The position numbers and the translations under genes are program-made. Positions 1 to 6,338 of a stretch of 19,855 bases of DNA are shown piece after piece. Every line of letters begins with the position of its first letter. The stretch's first letter is position 1. Under the pieces are notes generated by a model. That model saw only the letters and a program-made list of their open reading frames with translations, had not been told where the DNA came from and ran no database searches. Source of the DNA: JACMLD01 sp040007355 (lineage in GTDB: Bacteria; Bacteroidota; Bacteroidia; Chitinophagales; Chitinophagaceae). The stretch is taken from contig JBDTVE010000170.1 in NCBI GenBank assembly GCA_040007355.1, forward strand, positions 1 through 19,855. The letters are read 5' to 3'.

Positions 1-130
1 TCAAACCATCGGGTGAACTGGCGTTGGGGATTGTTTTGGCAACCTGCTGCGAAAATGAAAATAGTTGGAATACAATGAGCAATAATGAAAACAAAGATCC
101 TCTCTGCAATAAGTAGAGTTTAACCTTCAT
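1..130 (-). CDS. N-terminal fragment of an exported protein, cut by the left edge
   Basis: Reading leftward from ATG at 130-128, 43 codons stay open to the window edge. The peptide has a basic N-terminus (MKVKLYLLQR), a hydrophobic core (SLFSLLLIVFQLF) and a polar stretch starting SFSQQVAK. That is the shape of a Sec signal peptide with probable cleavage near the FSQQ or FS|QQ position; no lipobox cysteine is present. The mature start is polar (AKTIPNASSPDG), so the protein is periplasmic, surface-located or secreted. The family cannot be recognised from 43 residues. The gene is divergent from the small ORF at 331, and the 200-bp gap between them should hold both promoters. A competing plus-strand reading of the same bases (open from 3 to 113) has no start and is less convincing. 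Confidence 0.6.
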   Translation of the reverse strand, partial: MKVKLYLLQRGSLFSLLLIVFQLFSFSQQVAKTIPNASSPDGL

Positions 131-225
131 AAGATTTGGATTTCGGGTTAGGATAATATGGATTAAAAATTCTTAAGCTTTTAGCAAGCAAAATCCTTAC
201 CAAAAACGTACAATCAATAAAATAA

Positions 226-255
226 ATTGCTGCCATTTATAAATAGATAGATTTG
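226..255 (+). promoter_or_regulatory. Bacteroidota-type promoter upstream of the small ORF at 331
   Basis: ATTG at 226-229 (core TTG of the -33 element) is followed by an 18-nt spacer and TAGATTTG at 248-255, an exact match to the -7 consensus TAnnTTTG. Transcription would start near 262 and give a leader of about 70 nt before the ATG at 331. Consensus and spacing are established for Bacteroides/Flavobacterium primary sigma factors; use in vivo is inferred. Confidence 0.5.
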
Positions 256-330
256 AAAGCGTTACAATTTCCTGTTACCACATAGGTTACAAGAATACCG
301 TTTACAACAGAGGGTTAATGCCTTTTAGGT

Positions 331-477
331 ATGGAAATTAACGAAGCAGGCATGTTGCTTCTTTATAAAGGCTACAGGGGTAAGCAAAATTTTTACAGGG
401 AGGCTTTAGAAGGCCACAAAATAATGACCAAAAATTCAGATTTTGGCGATGTTAACAAGTTTGTGGAAAAAGACTAA
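331..477 (+). CDS. Small unrecognised protein, 48 aa
   Basis: An ATG at 331 opens a 48-codon frame ending in TAA at 475-477; an in-frame TAA lies a few codons upstream, so the start is well defined. The product is soluble and charged, begins MEINEAGMLLLYKGYRGKQN and ends VNKFVEKD. It has no membrane segment or signal peptide and reads like a small helical protein rather than random translation. A good promoter match lies about 75 nt upstream. Its last 4 bp overlap convergently with the end of the glycosyltransferase at 474. I do not recognise a family and assign no function. It could be a remnant of a longer gene, but the promoter and clean boundaries favour a real small gene. Confidence 0.45.
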   Translation: MEINEAGMLLLYKGYRGKQNFYREALEGHKIMTKNSDFGDVNKFVEKD

Positions 478-1658
478 GATTTAAAAGTCTTGGGAGTATG
501 GATAAATTCTTTTCGTCCGGTCTTTATTTTAAGCAGCGCTTTGACCATCGAAATCATTAAAACGGGTACATGGCCAATAGCTTTTACAGTACGGAATGTA
601 TAAAATCTGGCTGGCACAGATAGAATCAACACACCGGCATATATTACTATCAGGCCAAGCCACCAAGCGTGAGCAGGTAGCAGAAAATCAACAGAAAAAA
701 TCCATTCGATGGAAATTAAAATAAAAAAAACAGACAATACCATAATGAGTAACAATCTGGGTAATAACAAGTTTTGAAAGAATTTCGCATAAAAAATGGC
801 CGTCTTGGGTATATTTTTCATTTCGGTATCAAAAAAACGTCTTGTATGATTTACCTGTGCTTCCAGCCATCTGACTCTTTGTTTTTCAAATACCCCCTTG
901 CTGGAAACTTTTTCATCGTACACATAGGCGTCATCAATAAAATGCATAAAAATCTTATGCTTTAGTAACTGCATATCAATTTCGCGGTCCTCACCCGGGT
1001 TGGAAAGAATATGTTCTACACTGAATATTTGCTTTATCAGCCCAAAAGAAAATGCCATACCGGAGCCGGCGGGGGCGGCGGAAATACCCATTATAGCAGG
1101 ACCCCGGCGAAAAAGATTAATATTGATTTCTTCGCTGATGGCGTCTAAAACAGCCACCGGGGTTTGTTCGTTTTTCGCGGTGCGGTGACATTGAACAGCT
1201 TCGCAACCCTGTAGAAAGGCCGCGTTTATTTTTTCCAGGCAATCATCACCCATTATATTGTCTGCATCCAGGATCATGGCAATATCAAAACTATCTTCAT
1301 CCAGGTACTGCAATGCGGCATGCATGGATCTTGCTTTCATATCTACATCCGCCTCCAGCACGGTTACCGGTATCTGTCGCAATTGTACAATTGTTTCGGG
1401 TTGCAGTTTGTCAGCAACAACCAGCACGGTAAACCTGTCTGCTTGATAATTATGCTGCGATGCGCTGCGCGCCGTATCAATAATAATATCGTCTTCTTTG
1501 TAGGAGGGAATGATAACGGCAATTCTTTTTTTATGATTACCGGTCGTATACAATGGGCGCCTGCCAAACCTGCCGGCAATGGCCATCACCAGCAAATAGA
1601 CGATGCCTGCTGCCAGATACAGAAAGACTAAAAAAAACAAGAGTTTGACAACAATCAT
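474..1658 (-). CDS. Membrane-bound family 2 glycosyltransferase
   Basis: Adds a sugar to the lipid-linked or growing exopolysaccharide at the cytoplasmic face. The frame extends to ATG at 1742 (422 aa), but that overlaps the upstream gene by 37 bp. ATG 1658 (394 aa) leads straight into the first membrane segment (MIVVKLLFFLVFLYL) and leaves 47 nt to the upstream stop, so it is preferred; either start is possible. In the 422-residue numbering, a GT-A core starts at IAVIIPSYKED (74-84). A DAD metal-binding motif is at 159-161, an ED pair at 251-252 (likely catalytic base) and QRVRW at 288-292, the Q/RxxRW signature of cellulose-synthase-like GT2 enzymes. Two to three membrane helices follow (about 328-349, 358-378, 388-404). 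This membrane-embedded form could be processive, but family membership alone does not show it. It is the last gene of the leftward arm. Confidence 0.88.
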   Translation of the reverse strand: MIVVKLLFFLVFLYLAAGIVYLLVMAIAGRFGRRPLYTTGNHKKRIAVIIPSYKEDDIIIDTARSASQHNYQADRFTVLVVADKLQPETIVQLRQIPVTVLEADVDMKARSMHAALQYLDEDSFDIAMILDADNIMGDDCLEKINAAFLQGCEAVQCHRTAKNEQTPVAVLDAISEEININLFRRGPAIMGISAAPAGSGMAFSFGLIKQIFSVEHILSNPGEDREIDMQLLKHKIFMHFIDDAYVYDEKVSSKGVFEKQRVRWLEAQVNHTRRFFDTEMKNIPKTAIFYAKFFQNLLLPRLLLIMVLSVFFILISIEWIFSVDFLLPAHAWWLGLIVIYAGVLILSVPARFYTFRTVKAIGHVPVLMISMVKALLKIKTGRKEFIHTPKTFKS

Positions 1659-1705
1659 AAGTCTTAAACGGATATTTAAATAAAAAATTACTCTCTGCAG
1701 CGTTG

Positions 1706-2626
1706 TTAGACTTTGGAATATTTGGATGAATAGAGATTCCACACAAATCCTTTAAAAAAATTCTTCATTTGCACAAACTCTCCTTTTCGTAAATAGTCAA
1801 TAAAATAACGGGGAATAACAAAAAGAATAAAGAATAAAAAAAATACCGCCTGTTGGTACCACTTTGTATTGCGGCGCATATAAAGAATCCGGTTACGGGT
1901 GTGATAAAAAACCTTTATCGGGTTCTTTTTTCCAACAGACATAGATTCTTTGTGAAAAATAGTGGCGTTGGCTGTATACCATATTTTGTACCCTGCTTTA
2001 CGAATACGTGCAGACCAATCCCATTCTTCATAATAGAGGAAAAATTTTTCCGGGAACATGCCAACTTTCTCGATGACCGCTCTTTTTACCATCATGGCGC
2101 AACCATGAGCGCCAAAGGTCTCACCGGGTGTATCGTATTGACCGGTATCCTGCTCCATTTCACCCACCGTGGAGGTTCTTCCCGTAAAATGGTTCATTGG
2201 ATTAAAGCCGGCATACTGGATGATTTCTGGCTGAAAAAAGAATTTGATCTTGGGGCTGGTTACCCCAATGGTGATGTCCTGCCGGAAGGGCGCCAGCAGT
2301 TCATGCAGGAGATGAGGTGTTACTTCTGTGTCATTGTTGACGATGAAAATATAATCTCCCTTGGCCTGACGCATACCCCAGTTATTTCCCCCGGCAAAGC
2401 CCAGATTTTTGTTGCTGCGCAAAACCCGTGTTTTAGGATAATTACCTTTTACAATAAGATCAGTTGGATCCACCTCGGAGGCCATGTCGCACACCAATAT
2501 TTCATAATTGGTATAATGGAGCAAACGGGTAGATTCAAGAAACGCACAGGTTACTGTTGGCTGGTTGTAGTTTAGTGTAATAACAGACACTAGCGGCGCT
2601 GTATCCGGCAACATGGCATGAGTCAT
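1706..2626 (-). CDS. Family 2 glycosyltransferase, rhamnosyltransferase-like
   Basis: Predicted to transfer a nucleotide-activated sugar onto the undecaprenyl-linked repeat unit. The frame reaches ATG 2698 (330 aa), which overlaps the sugar transferase upstream by 52 bp. ATG 2626 (306 aa, MTHAMLPDTAPLVSVIT) starts 20 nt after that gene's stop and just before the first beta strand, so it is chosen. From this start the GT-A core has VSVITLNYN near the N-terminus, NLGFAGGNNWGM at about 75-86, the metal-binding VNNDTEV at about 96-102 and an EEWDWSARI acceptor/catalytic motif at about 200-208. These match the WcaA/RfbF-like GT2 group, which includes rhamnosyltransferases; the donor sugar is not proven. 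One hydrophobic segment (AVFFLFFILFVIP) near the C-terminus suggests membrane attachment. Confidence 0.88.
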   Translation of the reverse strand: MTHAMLPDTAPLVSVITLNYNQPTVTCAFLESTRLLHYTNYEILVCDMASEVDPTDLIVKGNYPKTRVLRSNKNLGFAGGNNWGMRQAKGDYIFIVNNDTEVTPHLLHELLAPFRQDITIGVTSPKIKFFFQPEIIQYAGFNPMNHFTGRTSTVGEMEQDTGQYDTPGETFGAHGCAMMVKRAVIEKVGMFPEKFFLYYEEWDWSARIRKAGYKIWYTANATIFHKESMSVGKKNPIKVFYHTRNRILYMRRNTKWYQQAVFFLFFILFVIPRYFIDYLRKGEFVQMKNFFKGFVWNLYSSKYSKV

Positions 2627-2646
2627 TTTTGCTAGATGAAAAACGT

Positions 2647-3807
2647 CTATACACTCGATTTCTGGATAAGGGCAGTAGGCGTATTGGCCATGATCCACAG
2701 GTCATACATGAAATTATTCCTGTTGGCATAGGCTATATCCAAGCCAATTCTTTCTTCAACGGACATATCATCCTGGCCGCGTTTTTTTATCTGCCAGAGA
2801 CCGGTGATGCCCGCCGGCGCCATAAACCGTTCGGCCCACACGTCCGTAGTAAGGGTTGCCGCTTCGTAGAGGGGTAAGGGCCGGTTTCCAACCAGCGACA
2901 TATGCCCCATTAATACGTTGAACAGCTGTGGCAATTCGTCTAAACTTGAATTGCGTAAAAAAGCTCCCACCCGAGTAATGCGCGGATCATTATTCACCTT
3001 GAAGAAAACCGGGCCGTTTTCTGCTGAAGAGTTATATTGATTCATGTGAGAAAGCTGTTCCACCTTTTTATCGGCGTCAACTTCCATCGTGCGGAATTTA
3101 TAGAAATTAAAAACCCGGTAACCTCTTCCGGCTCTCTTTGCCACATACAGCGCCGGGCCTTTGGATTCTAAGCGTATGAACAGCGCAATAAGAAGAAATA
3201 TGGGGCTCAGCAGAAGCAAAATGATCGAAGTGATAATGATGTCAAAACTTCTTTTAAGCAAATCATTCTTTACAGAAGTAATATCAGAGGAAAGCGCTAT
3301 TTTTTCCTGCAGCGCCTTTAAATTGTCTACATTCTTTATTTTCTTTATAAAATGGATCTTAGAAAGAAGCTTGTCGGACTGCCTGTGGAGACATATAATC
3401 TCATCAACAAAACTAAGTTTGCGCAAATCAACCAATTCCCTTGTTCCTGCATGGGAAGCCTCTAATAAAAAAGGAATGCCGCAAAGCAGCTTGTTGCCCG
3501 ATAAAAATTTATAGAAATTGTGAAGGGCGGGAATGCCAACGGCAGCGTCTACCAGTATTACGTCGGGATATACGTTTCTTTTTTCAGTAACTTTTGCCAG
3601 TATGGAAATGGCCTTTTCCACATTTTCAGCAGCGTACCCGCTTTCAAAGGAATGAACCAGGTTATCAATCACAAACGTATCCTTGCCAATATAGAAAAAC
3701 TCTTTTTTCTTATCAGCAACCAGTTCTTTTACTCCGTACGAGTTAACATTATAATGCCTGTACTTCTTCTCTACTAATACAGCTTTGGGTGAATAAACAA
3801 GTTCCAT
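2647..3807 (-). CDS. Sugar-phosphate transferase with receiver-like N-terminal domain
   Basis: Expected to start repeat-unit synthesis by moving a hexose-1-phosphate from a nucleotide sugar to undecaprenyl phosphate at the inner membrane. Residues 185-386 form a complete bacterial sugar transferase (monotopic PGT) domain: KRSFDI at 185-190, one hydrophobic helix at 191-211, KFRTM at 237-241, NDPRITRVGAFLR from 273, the catalytic-type Asp-Glu dyad in SLDELPQ (D290, E291), MSLVGNRP and PAGITGLWQ. GumD/WcaJ enzymes usually carry four extra N-terminal helices; here they are absent. Residues about 40-155 instead resemble a response-regulator receiver: PDVILVDA with D87 where the phospho-Asp sits, IPFLLEAS with S118 in the Thr/Ser position, and a loop ending LHRQ where the conserved Lys-Pro would be. 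The receiver assignment is inference from motif spacing. A separate receiver gene lies 51 bp upstream. Confidence 0.88.
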   Translation of the reverse strand: MELVYSPKAVLVEKKYRHYNVNSYGVKELVADKKKEFFYIGKDTFVIDNLVHSFESGYAAENVEKAISILAKVTEKRNVYPDVILVDAAVGIPALHNFYKFLSGNKLLCGIPFLLEASHAGTRELVDLRKLSFVDEIICLHRQSDKLLSKIHFIKKIKNVDNLKALQEKIALSSDITSVKNDLLKRSFDIIITSIILLLLSPIFLLIALFIRLESKGPALYVAKRAGRGYRVFNFYKFRTMEVDADKKVEQLSHMNQYNSSAENGPVFFKVNNDPRITRVGAFLRNSSLDELPQLFNVLMGHMSLVGNRPLPLYEAATLTTDVWAERFMAPAGITGLWQIKKRGQDDMSVEERIGLDIAYANRNNFMYDLWIMANTPTALIQKSSV

Positions 3808-3858
3808 TCAGGTAAGATTTTGATTTAAGGGATTTAGTTTTCAAGGTCCAGATTATAA

Positions 3859-4263
3859 CTATACGGCTTTTAATACAGTACCGGCATTTTTATTTTCATA
3901 TGCCAGGAGTTCCTCCACAGCTTGCTCCAGTTCAACAGGATTAAAGGGCTGTTGAAAACAATAGGTCAATCCAAATTCTTTACACTTCAGCTGCGTTTCC
4001 TTAATATTTAAGGAAGAAAGCATAATAATGGGGATATGTCCGTAAATGCCACTGGACTTTAGGTGTTCTAACAACTCCCAATCCTGCATATCCGGTAACT
4101 GGGGATCCATTATAATAACGTCTGGCAGGTTTCTTTTTGAAAGCCAGTACAAAGCGGAGCATCCATCAGCTGCTGTTATTACCTGGTGCTTTTGTCCGAG
4201 CACTGTCTGTAACAAAAACCTGATCGCTTTACTCTCGTCAATTGCTAAAATCTTTTTTTTCAT
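3859..4263 (-). CDS. Stand-alone response-regulator receiver protein lacking the conserved lysine
   Basis: A 134-residue single-domain (CheY-like) protein with no output domain, so it should act by protein contact. It starts MKKKILAIDES: D9/E10 form the acidic metal-binding pair. D53 in VIIMDPQLPD is the phospho-acceptor, and S83/S84 in IMLSS match the switch Thr/Ser position. The strongly conserved Lys of the final beta strand (usually ...KPF) is replaced by Gln in CFQQPFNP (Q105). That Lys normally contacts the phosphoryl group, so signalling may be altered or partly phosphorylation-independent. It lies 51 bp upstream of the sugar transferase that carries a receiver-like domain, which suggests a dedicated regulator of polysaccharide initiation (inference). 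No histidine kinase is in the window. A promoter-like site lies about 230 nt upstream. Confidence 0.88.
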   Translation of the reverse strand: MKKKILAIDESKAIRFLLQTVLGQKHQVITAADGCSALYWLSKRNLPDVIIMDPQLPDMQDWELLEHLKSSGIYGHIPIIMLSSLNIKETQLKCKEFGLTYCFQQPFNPVELEQAVEELLAYENKNAGTVLKAV

Positions 4264-4492
4264 TCTTTGAATAATTAAGTTTTAAGAAACTCAATTTTTC
4301 AGTAGGCTGCAATTGGATGGGGTACGGCAATAAATAGGGTAATGGAAAACGGGTTAAATTAAAAACGAATTCTGATGCTGGCTGGATTTTATCCGGATTT
4401 AATCAGTTTTAGCGGAGCTTCGAAGGATATATAGAAATAATTTGCGTAGTGCCAAGTAGGACGGATAAAGCCGTGGTTACTTAACTGTTCGG

Positions 4493-4523
4493 CAAAAATA
4501 GCAACAAAAATCAACAAATCAAA
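4493..4523 (-). promoter_or_regulatory. Bacteroidota-type promoter for the receiver/sugar transferase unit
   Basis: On the minus strand TTTG (4523-4520) is followed by a 19-nt spacer and TATTTTTG (4500-4493), an exact match to TTTG-N19-TAnnTTTG. Transcription would start near 4486, leaving about 220 nt before the receiver ATG at 4263. This separates the unit from the glycosyltransferase upstream of it. Confidence 0.55.
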
Positions 4524-4584
4524 CAGGCACTCATTAAATATTTATTACTGAAGCAAAACTAAAGGTTATTCATATATGCCACAA

Positions 4585-4599
4585 TACCACAAAGTGGTA
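4585..4599. repeat. Perfect 6-bp inverted repeat after the GT2 gene
   Basis: TACCAC-AAA-GTGGTA is a perfect 6-bp stem with a 3-nt loop, starting 9 nt beyond the stop codon of the minus-strand glycosyltransferase. It could be a weak hairpin terminator or an operator for the promoter about 60 bp downstream. No clear T-tract follows on the minus strand, so function is uncertain. Confidence 0.3.
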
Positions 4600-4607
4600 A
4601 TTTTCCG

Positions 4608-5792
4608 TCACACCACCCTCTCCCTTGCGGCTTTTTCCCATAAAACGGACTGCTGCCCCTTTATAAAACGTTTAAACCCCCACAATACAGAGATATTCAT
4701 AAATAGAAAGTAGTAGGGTATATAAAGCGCCTTGACTTTAATATTCCTGTTTGCAAAGAACCAACCTAACAGACCGGCAAAATAGAAGAAAAGTTGCATA
4801 ACCAGCAGAATATCGTAGACCGTTCCCGCCGTCCTTATAACCAATACGATATTCAGCGGCAACAAAAGCAAAAGGCAAACCGGCGTTACCGACCACCGGA
4901 GCACCCGGTGCGATATATACTGGAAGGACAAGATCCCGTATTTAAATATATTCAGGAGGGACCGCAGCATAAACATGGCCTGGAAACCGCCGGCGCTAAT
5001 CCTGATCTTTCTTTTTTGCTCGTCCTTAATAGAAGCGGAACCGGACTCAGTGGCATAAGCCCCTGGCGCATATTTTACAAGATACCCTTTTTGGGCAATC
5101 CTCAGCGACAATACAAAATCCTCTATCAGCACCCCCGCCTCTATGGGTTGATACAAGGCCGAACGCAGCGAAAAAAGCTCTCCGGCCGCACCTACAACAG
5201 TATAAAAATCAGAATCCTGTTTTTTTAGAAACGACTCATATTTCCAGTAAAAACCCTCTCCCGCAGAGGCCACCCCGGCCTGTGCCGGTTGCTGAATCTT
5301 TTTTTCACCTGCCACCGCCCCCACCCTGGCATCTGCATAAAACTTTACGATTTCCCTGATGCAGGCCGTATTCAGTCCAGTATTGGCATCGCAAAAAACA
5401 ACAATGGGCTCGCTGATAAACCCCATGGCCCGGTTCATGGCAGCGGCTTTGCCCTGCCTGGTAGCCTGGTGCAACAGCCGGATCCGGGGATATTTCTTTA
5501 TAGTCTCCGGTGTATTGTCGTCGGAACCGTCCGTAATAATATAAATGCCCAACTTATCCTCGGGATAGTCGAGCGCCAGGGTATTGGTAATTTTATCCTG
5601 TATATAATCCTTCTCATTATAGGCTGCAATCACCAGGGCTACCGCCGGCTCAAAATTAGCCGCAACGACTGCTGGACGGCGTTTACCCGGTGCAAGTCCG
5701 ATACGGTTCAACACCCATAACAAGAGTCCATAACCGATATACGTGTAAAAAACCACCCCGAAAAAGGCCCAAAAAATCAGTTTTATAACCAT
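4608..5792 (-). CDS. Membrane glycosyltransferase family 2, cellulose/PNAG synthase-like
   Basis: A 394-residue inner-membrane GT2 enzyme. An N-terminal hydrophobic helix (about 3-27) precedes the GT-A core: VALVIAAYNE (51-60), TDGSDDNT (87-94), a metal-binding CDANTG motif (D135) and a likely catalytic ED pair in VLIEDF (224-225). The Q/RxxRW site is altered to QKRKIR (259-264), lacking the tryptophan. Three more helices lie at about 300-319, 327-347 and 352-370. The layout matches the BcsA/PgaC-like group that Bacteroidota often use in exopolysaccharide loci. The altered QxxRW argues against a strictly processive synthase, so one-residue transfer is as likely (inference). It is first in the leftward arm and separated from the receiver gene by 344 bp, so it may be transcribed separately. 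Confidence 0.88.
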   Translation of the reverse strand: MVIKLIFWAFFGVVFYTYIGYGLLLWVLNRIGLAPGKRRPAVVAANFEPAVALVIAAYNEKDYIQDKITNTLALDYPEDKLGIYIITDGSDDNTPETIKKYPRIRLLHQATRQGKAAAMNRAMGFISEPIVVFCDANTGLNTACIREIVKFYADARVGAVAGEKKIQQPAQAGVASAGEGFYWKYESFLKKQDSDFYTVVGAAGELFSLRSALYQPIEAGVLIEDFVLSLRIAQKGYLVKYAPGAYATESGSASIKDEQKRKIRISAGGFQAMFMLRSLLNIFKYGILSFQYISHRVLRWSVTPVCLLLLLPLNIVLVIRTAGTVYDILLVMQLFFYFAGLLGWFFANRNIKVKALYIPYYFLFMNISVLWGFKRFIKGQQSVLWEKAARERVV

Positions 5793-6338
5793 TTCTGTTT
5801 ATTTTTTTATCGGCTACAACTAAACGCCGGCAAGATAGATAATAGTGCAGTACCGGTAAAGTTCCCGTCGCCCACAGGCGCCTCCGGGTATTTTTCAACG
5901 CCATCCTCGTTTTGTTTCCTAAATTGAAAAATAACATTATTTTTGTCTGCCTGGATGACCAGTTTTCATTATCCACATTGAAATTACCCGTTTATCACTA
6001 ATACAGTACATCAGTCGCAAAGCTGACCACGTCTTCAATATTATCCAGCACCCGTAATTCTTGTCATAACTCAGGTAATGTTTTATAAAATGGGGTGTTC
6101 CCGGTTTATAAATCAACATGCATAAAATCCTTTTCTTCTGAAAATGCCTTACTGTTATTGACCAGGCAAATAGCAATAGCTGTGCTACCATTTTAATTGT
6201 AATAGCCGCTGGCCTTTAAAACCGCATGAGCTGGGGGATATCATCAAAAGCATTCTTTGCTTTTTTTGACTAATTTGCCCCTTTCAGACGCAGTTAAACC
6301 AGGGCACCAATTTCTAAAACTGCAAAAAAATTTTTTCT
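5793..6338. other. Gene-free 546-bp divergent spacer between the two polysaccharide arms
   Basis: Contains the start regions of the divergent GT2 (minus) and co-polymerase (plus) genes. A plus-strand promoter match at 5911-5945 would give a leader of about 390 nt for the co-polymerase. A second, weaker TAATTTG (6271-6277) lies closer but has no well-spaced -33 partner. On the minus strand one frame through about 6170-5940 reads protein-like (segments such as NSKAFSEEKDFMHVDL and ELRVLDNIEDVVSFATD) but is interrupted by stops at 6106-6108, 6064-6066 and 5992-6000, so it may be a decayed gene. No intact gene is supported here. Confidence 0.5.
5911..5945 (+). promoter_or_regulatory. Possible promoter for the rightward polysaccharide operon
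   Basis: TTTG (5911-5914), a 23-nt spacer and TATTTTTG (5938-5945) fit TAnnTTTG exactly, though the spacer is at the long limit of the accepted range. Start near 5952 would leave an untranslated leader of about 390 nt before 6339. Confidence 0.35.

Larger units (their letters stand above)
4264..4607. other. Gene-free 344-bp gap ahead of the receiver gene
   Basis: Both flanking genes read leftward. The gap has no convincing ORF on either strand. It holds a promoter match (4493-4523, minus) that would give a leader of about 220 nt for the receiver-sugar transferase-GT2-GT2 unit, and a small inverted repeat at 4585-4599 just after the end of the upstream glycosyltransferase. The rest is AT-rich with no recognisable riboswitch. 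Confidence 0.5.

Noticed and set aside
1..116. Plus-strand C-terminal tail open from base 3 to a TAG at 114-116
   Set aside because: The reverse strand of the same bases gives a classic signal peptide with an ATG start, which is the stronger reading.
1853..2575. 240-codon open frame on the plus strand
   Set aside because: It is antisense to the GT2 gene at 1706-2626, whose protein has clear catalytic motifs; the plus-strand peptide has no family features.
4794..5228. 144-codon plus-strand open frame
   Set aside because: Lies opposite the core of the GT2 gene at 4608-5792, and the product shows no motif or hydrophobic pattern of its own.
5937..6191. 84-codon minus-strand open frame in the divergent spacer
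   Set aside because: Composition is cysteine/tryptophan/histidine-rich and unlike a real protein; the neighbouring interrupted frame reads more protein-like, and neither is intact.
6241..6277. TTTG (6256-6259) and TAATTTG (6271-6277) as the main co-polymerase promoter
   Set aside because: The -7 match lacks one base and the spacer is only 11 nt, too short for the consensus; the site at 5911-5945 fits better although its spacer is long.
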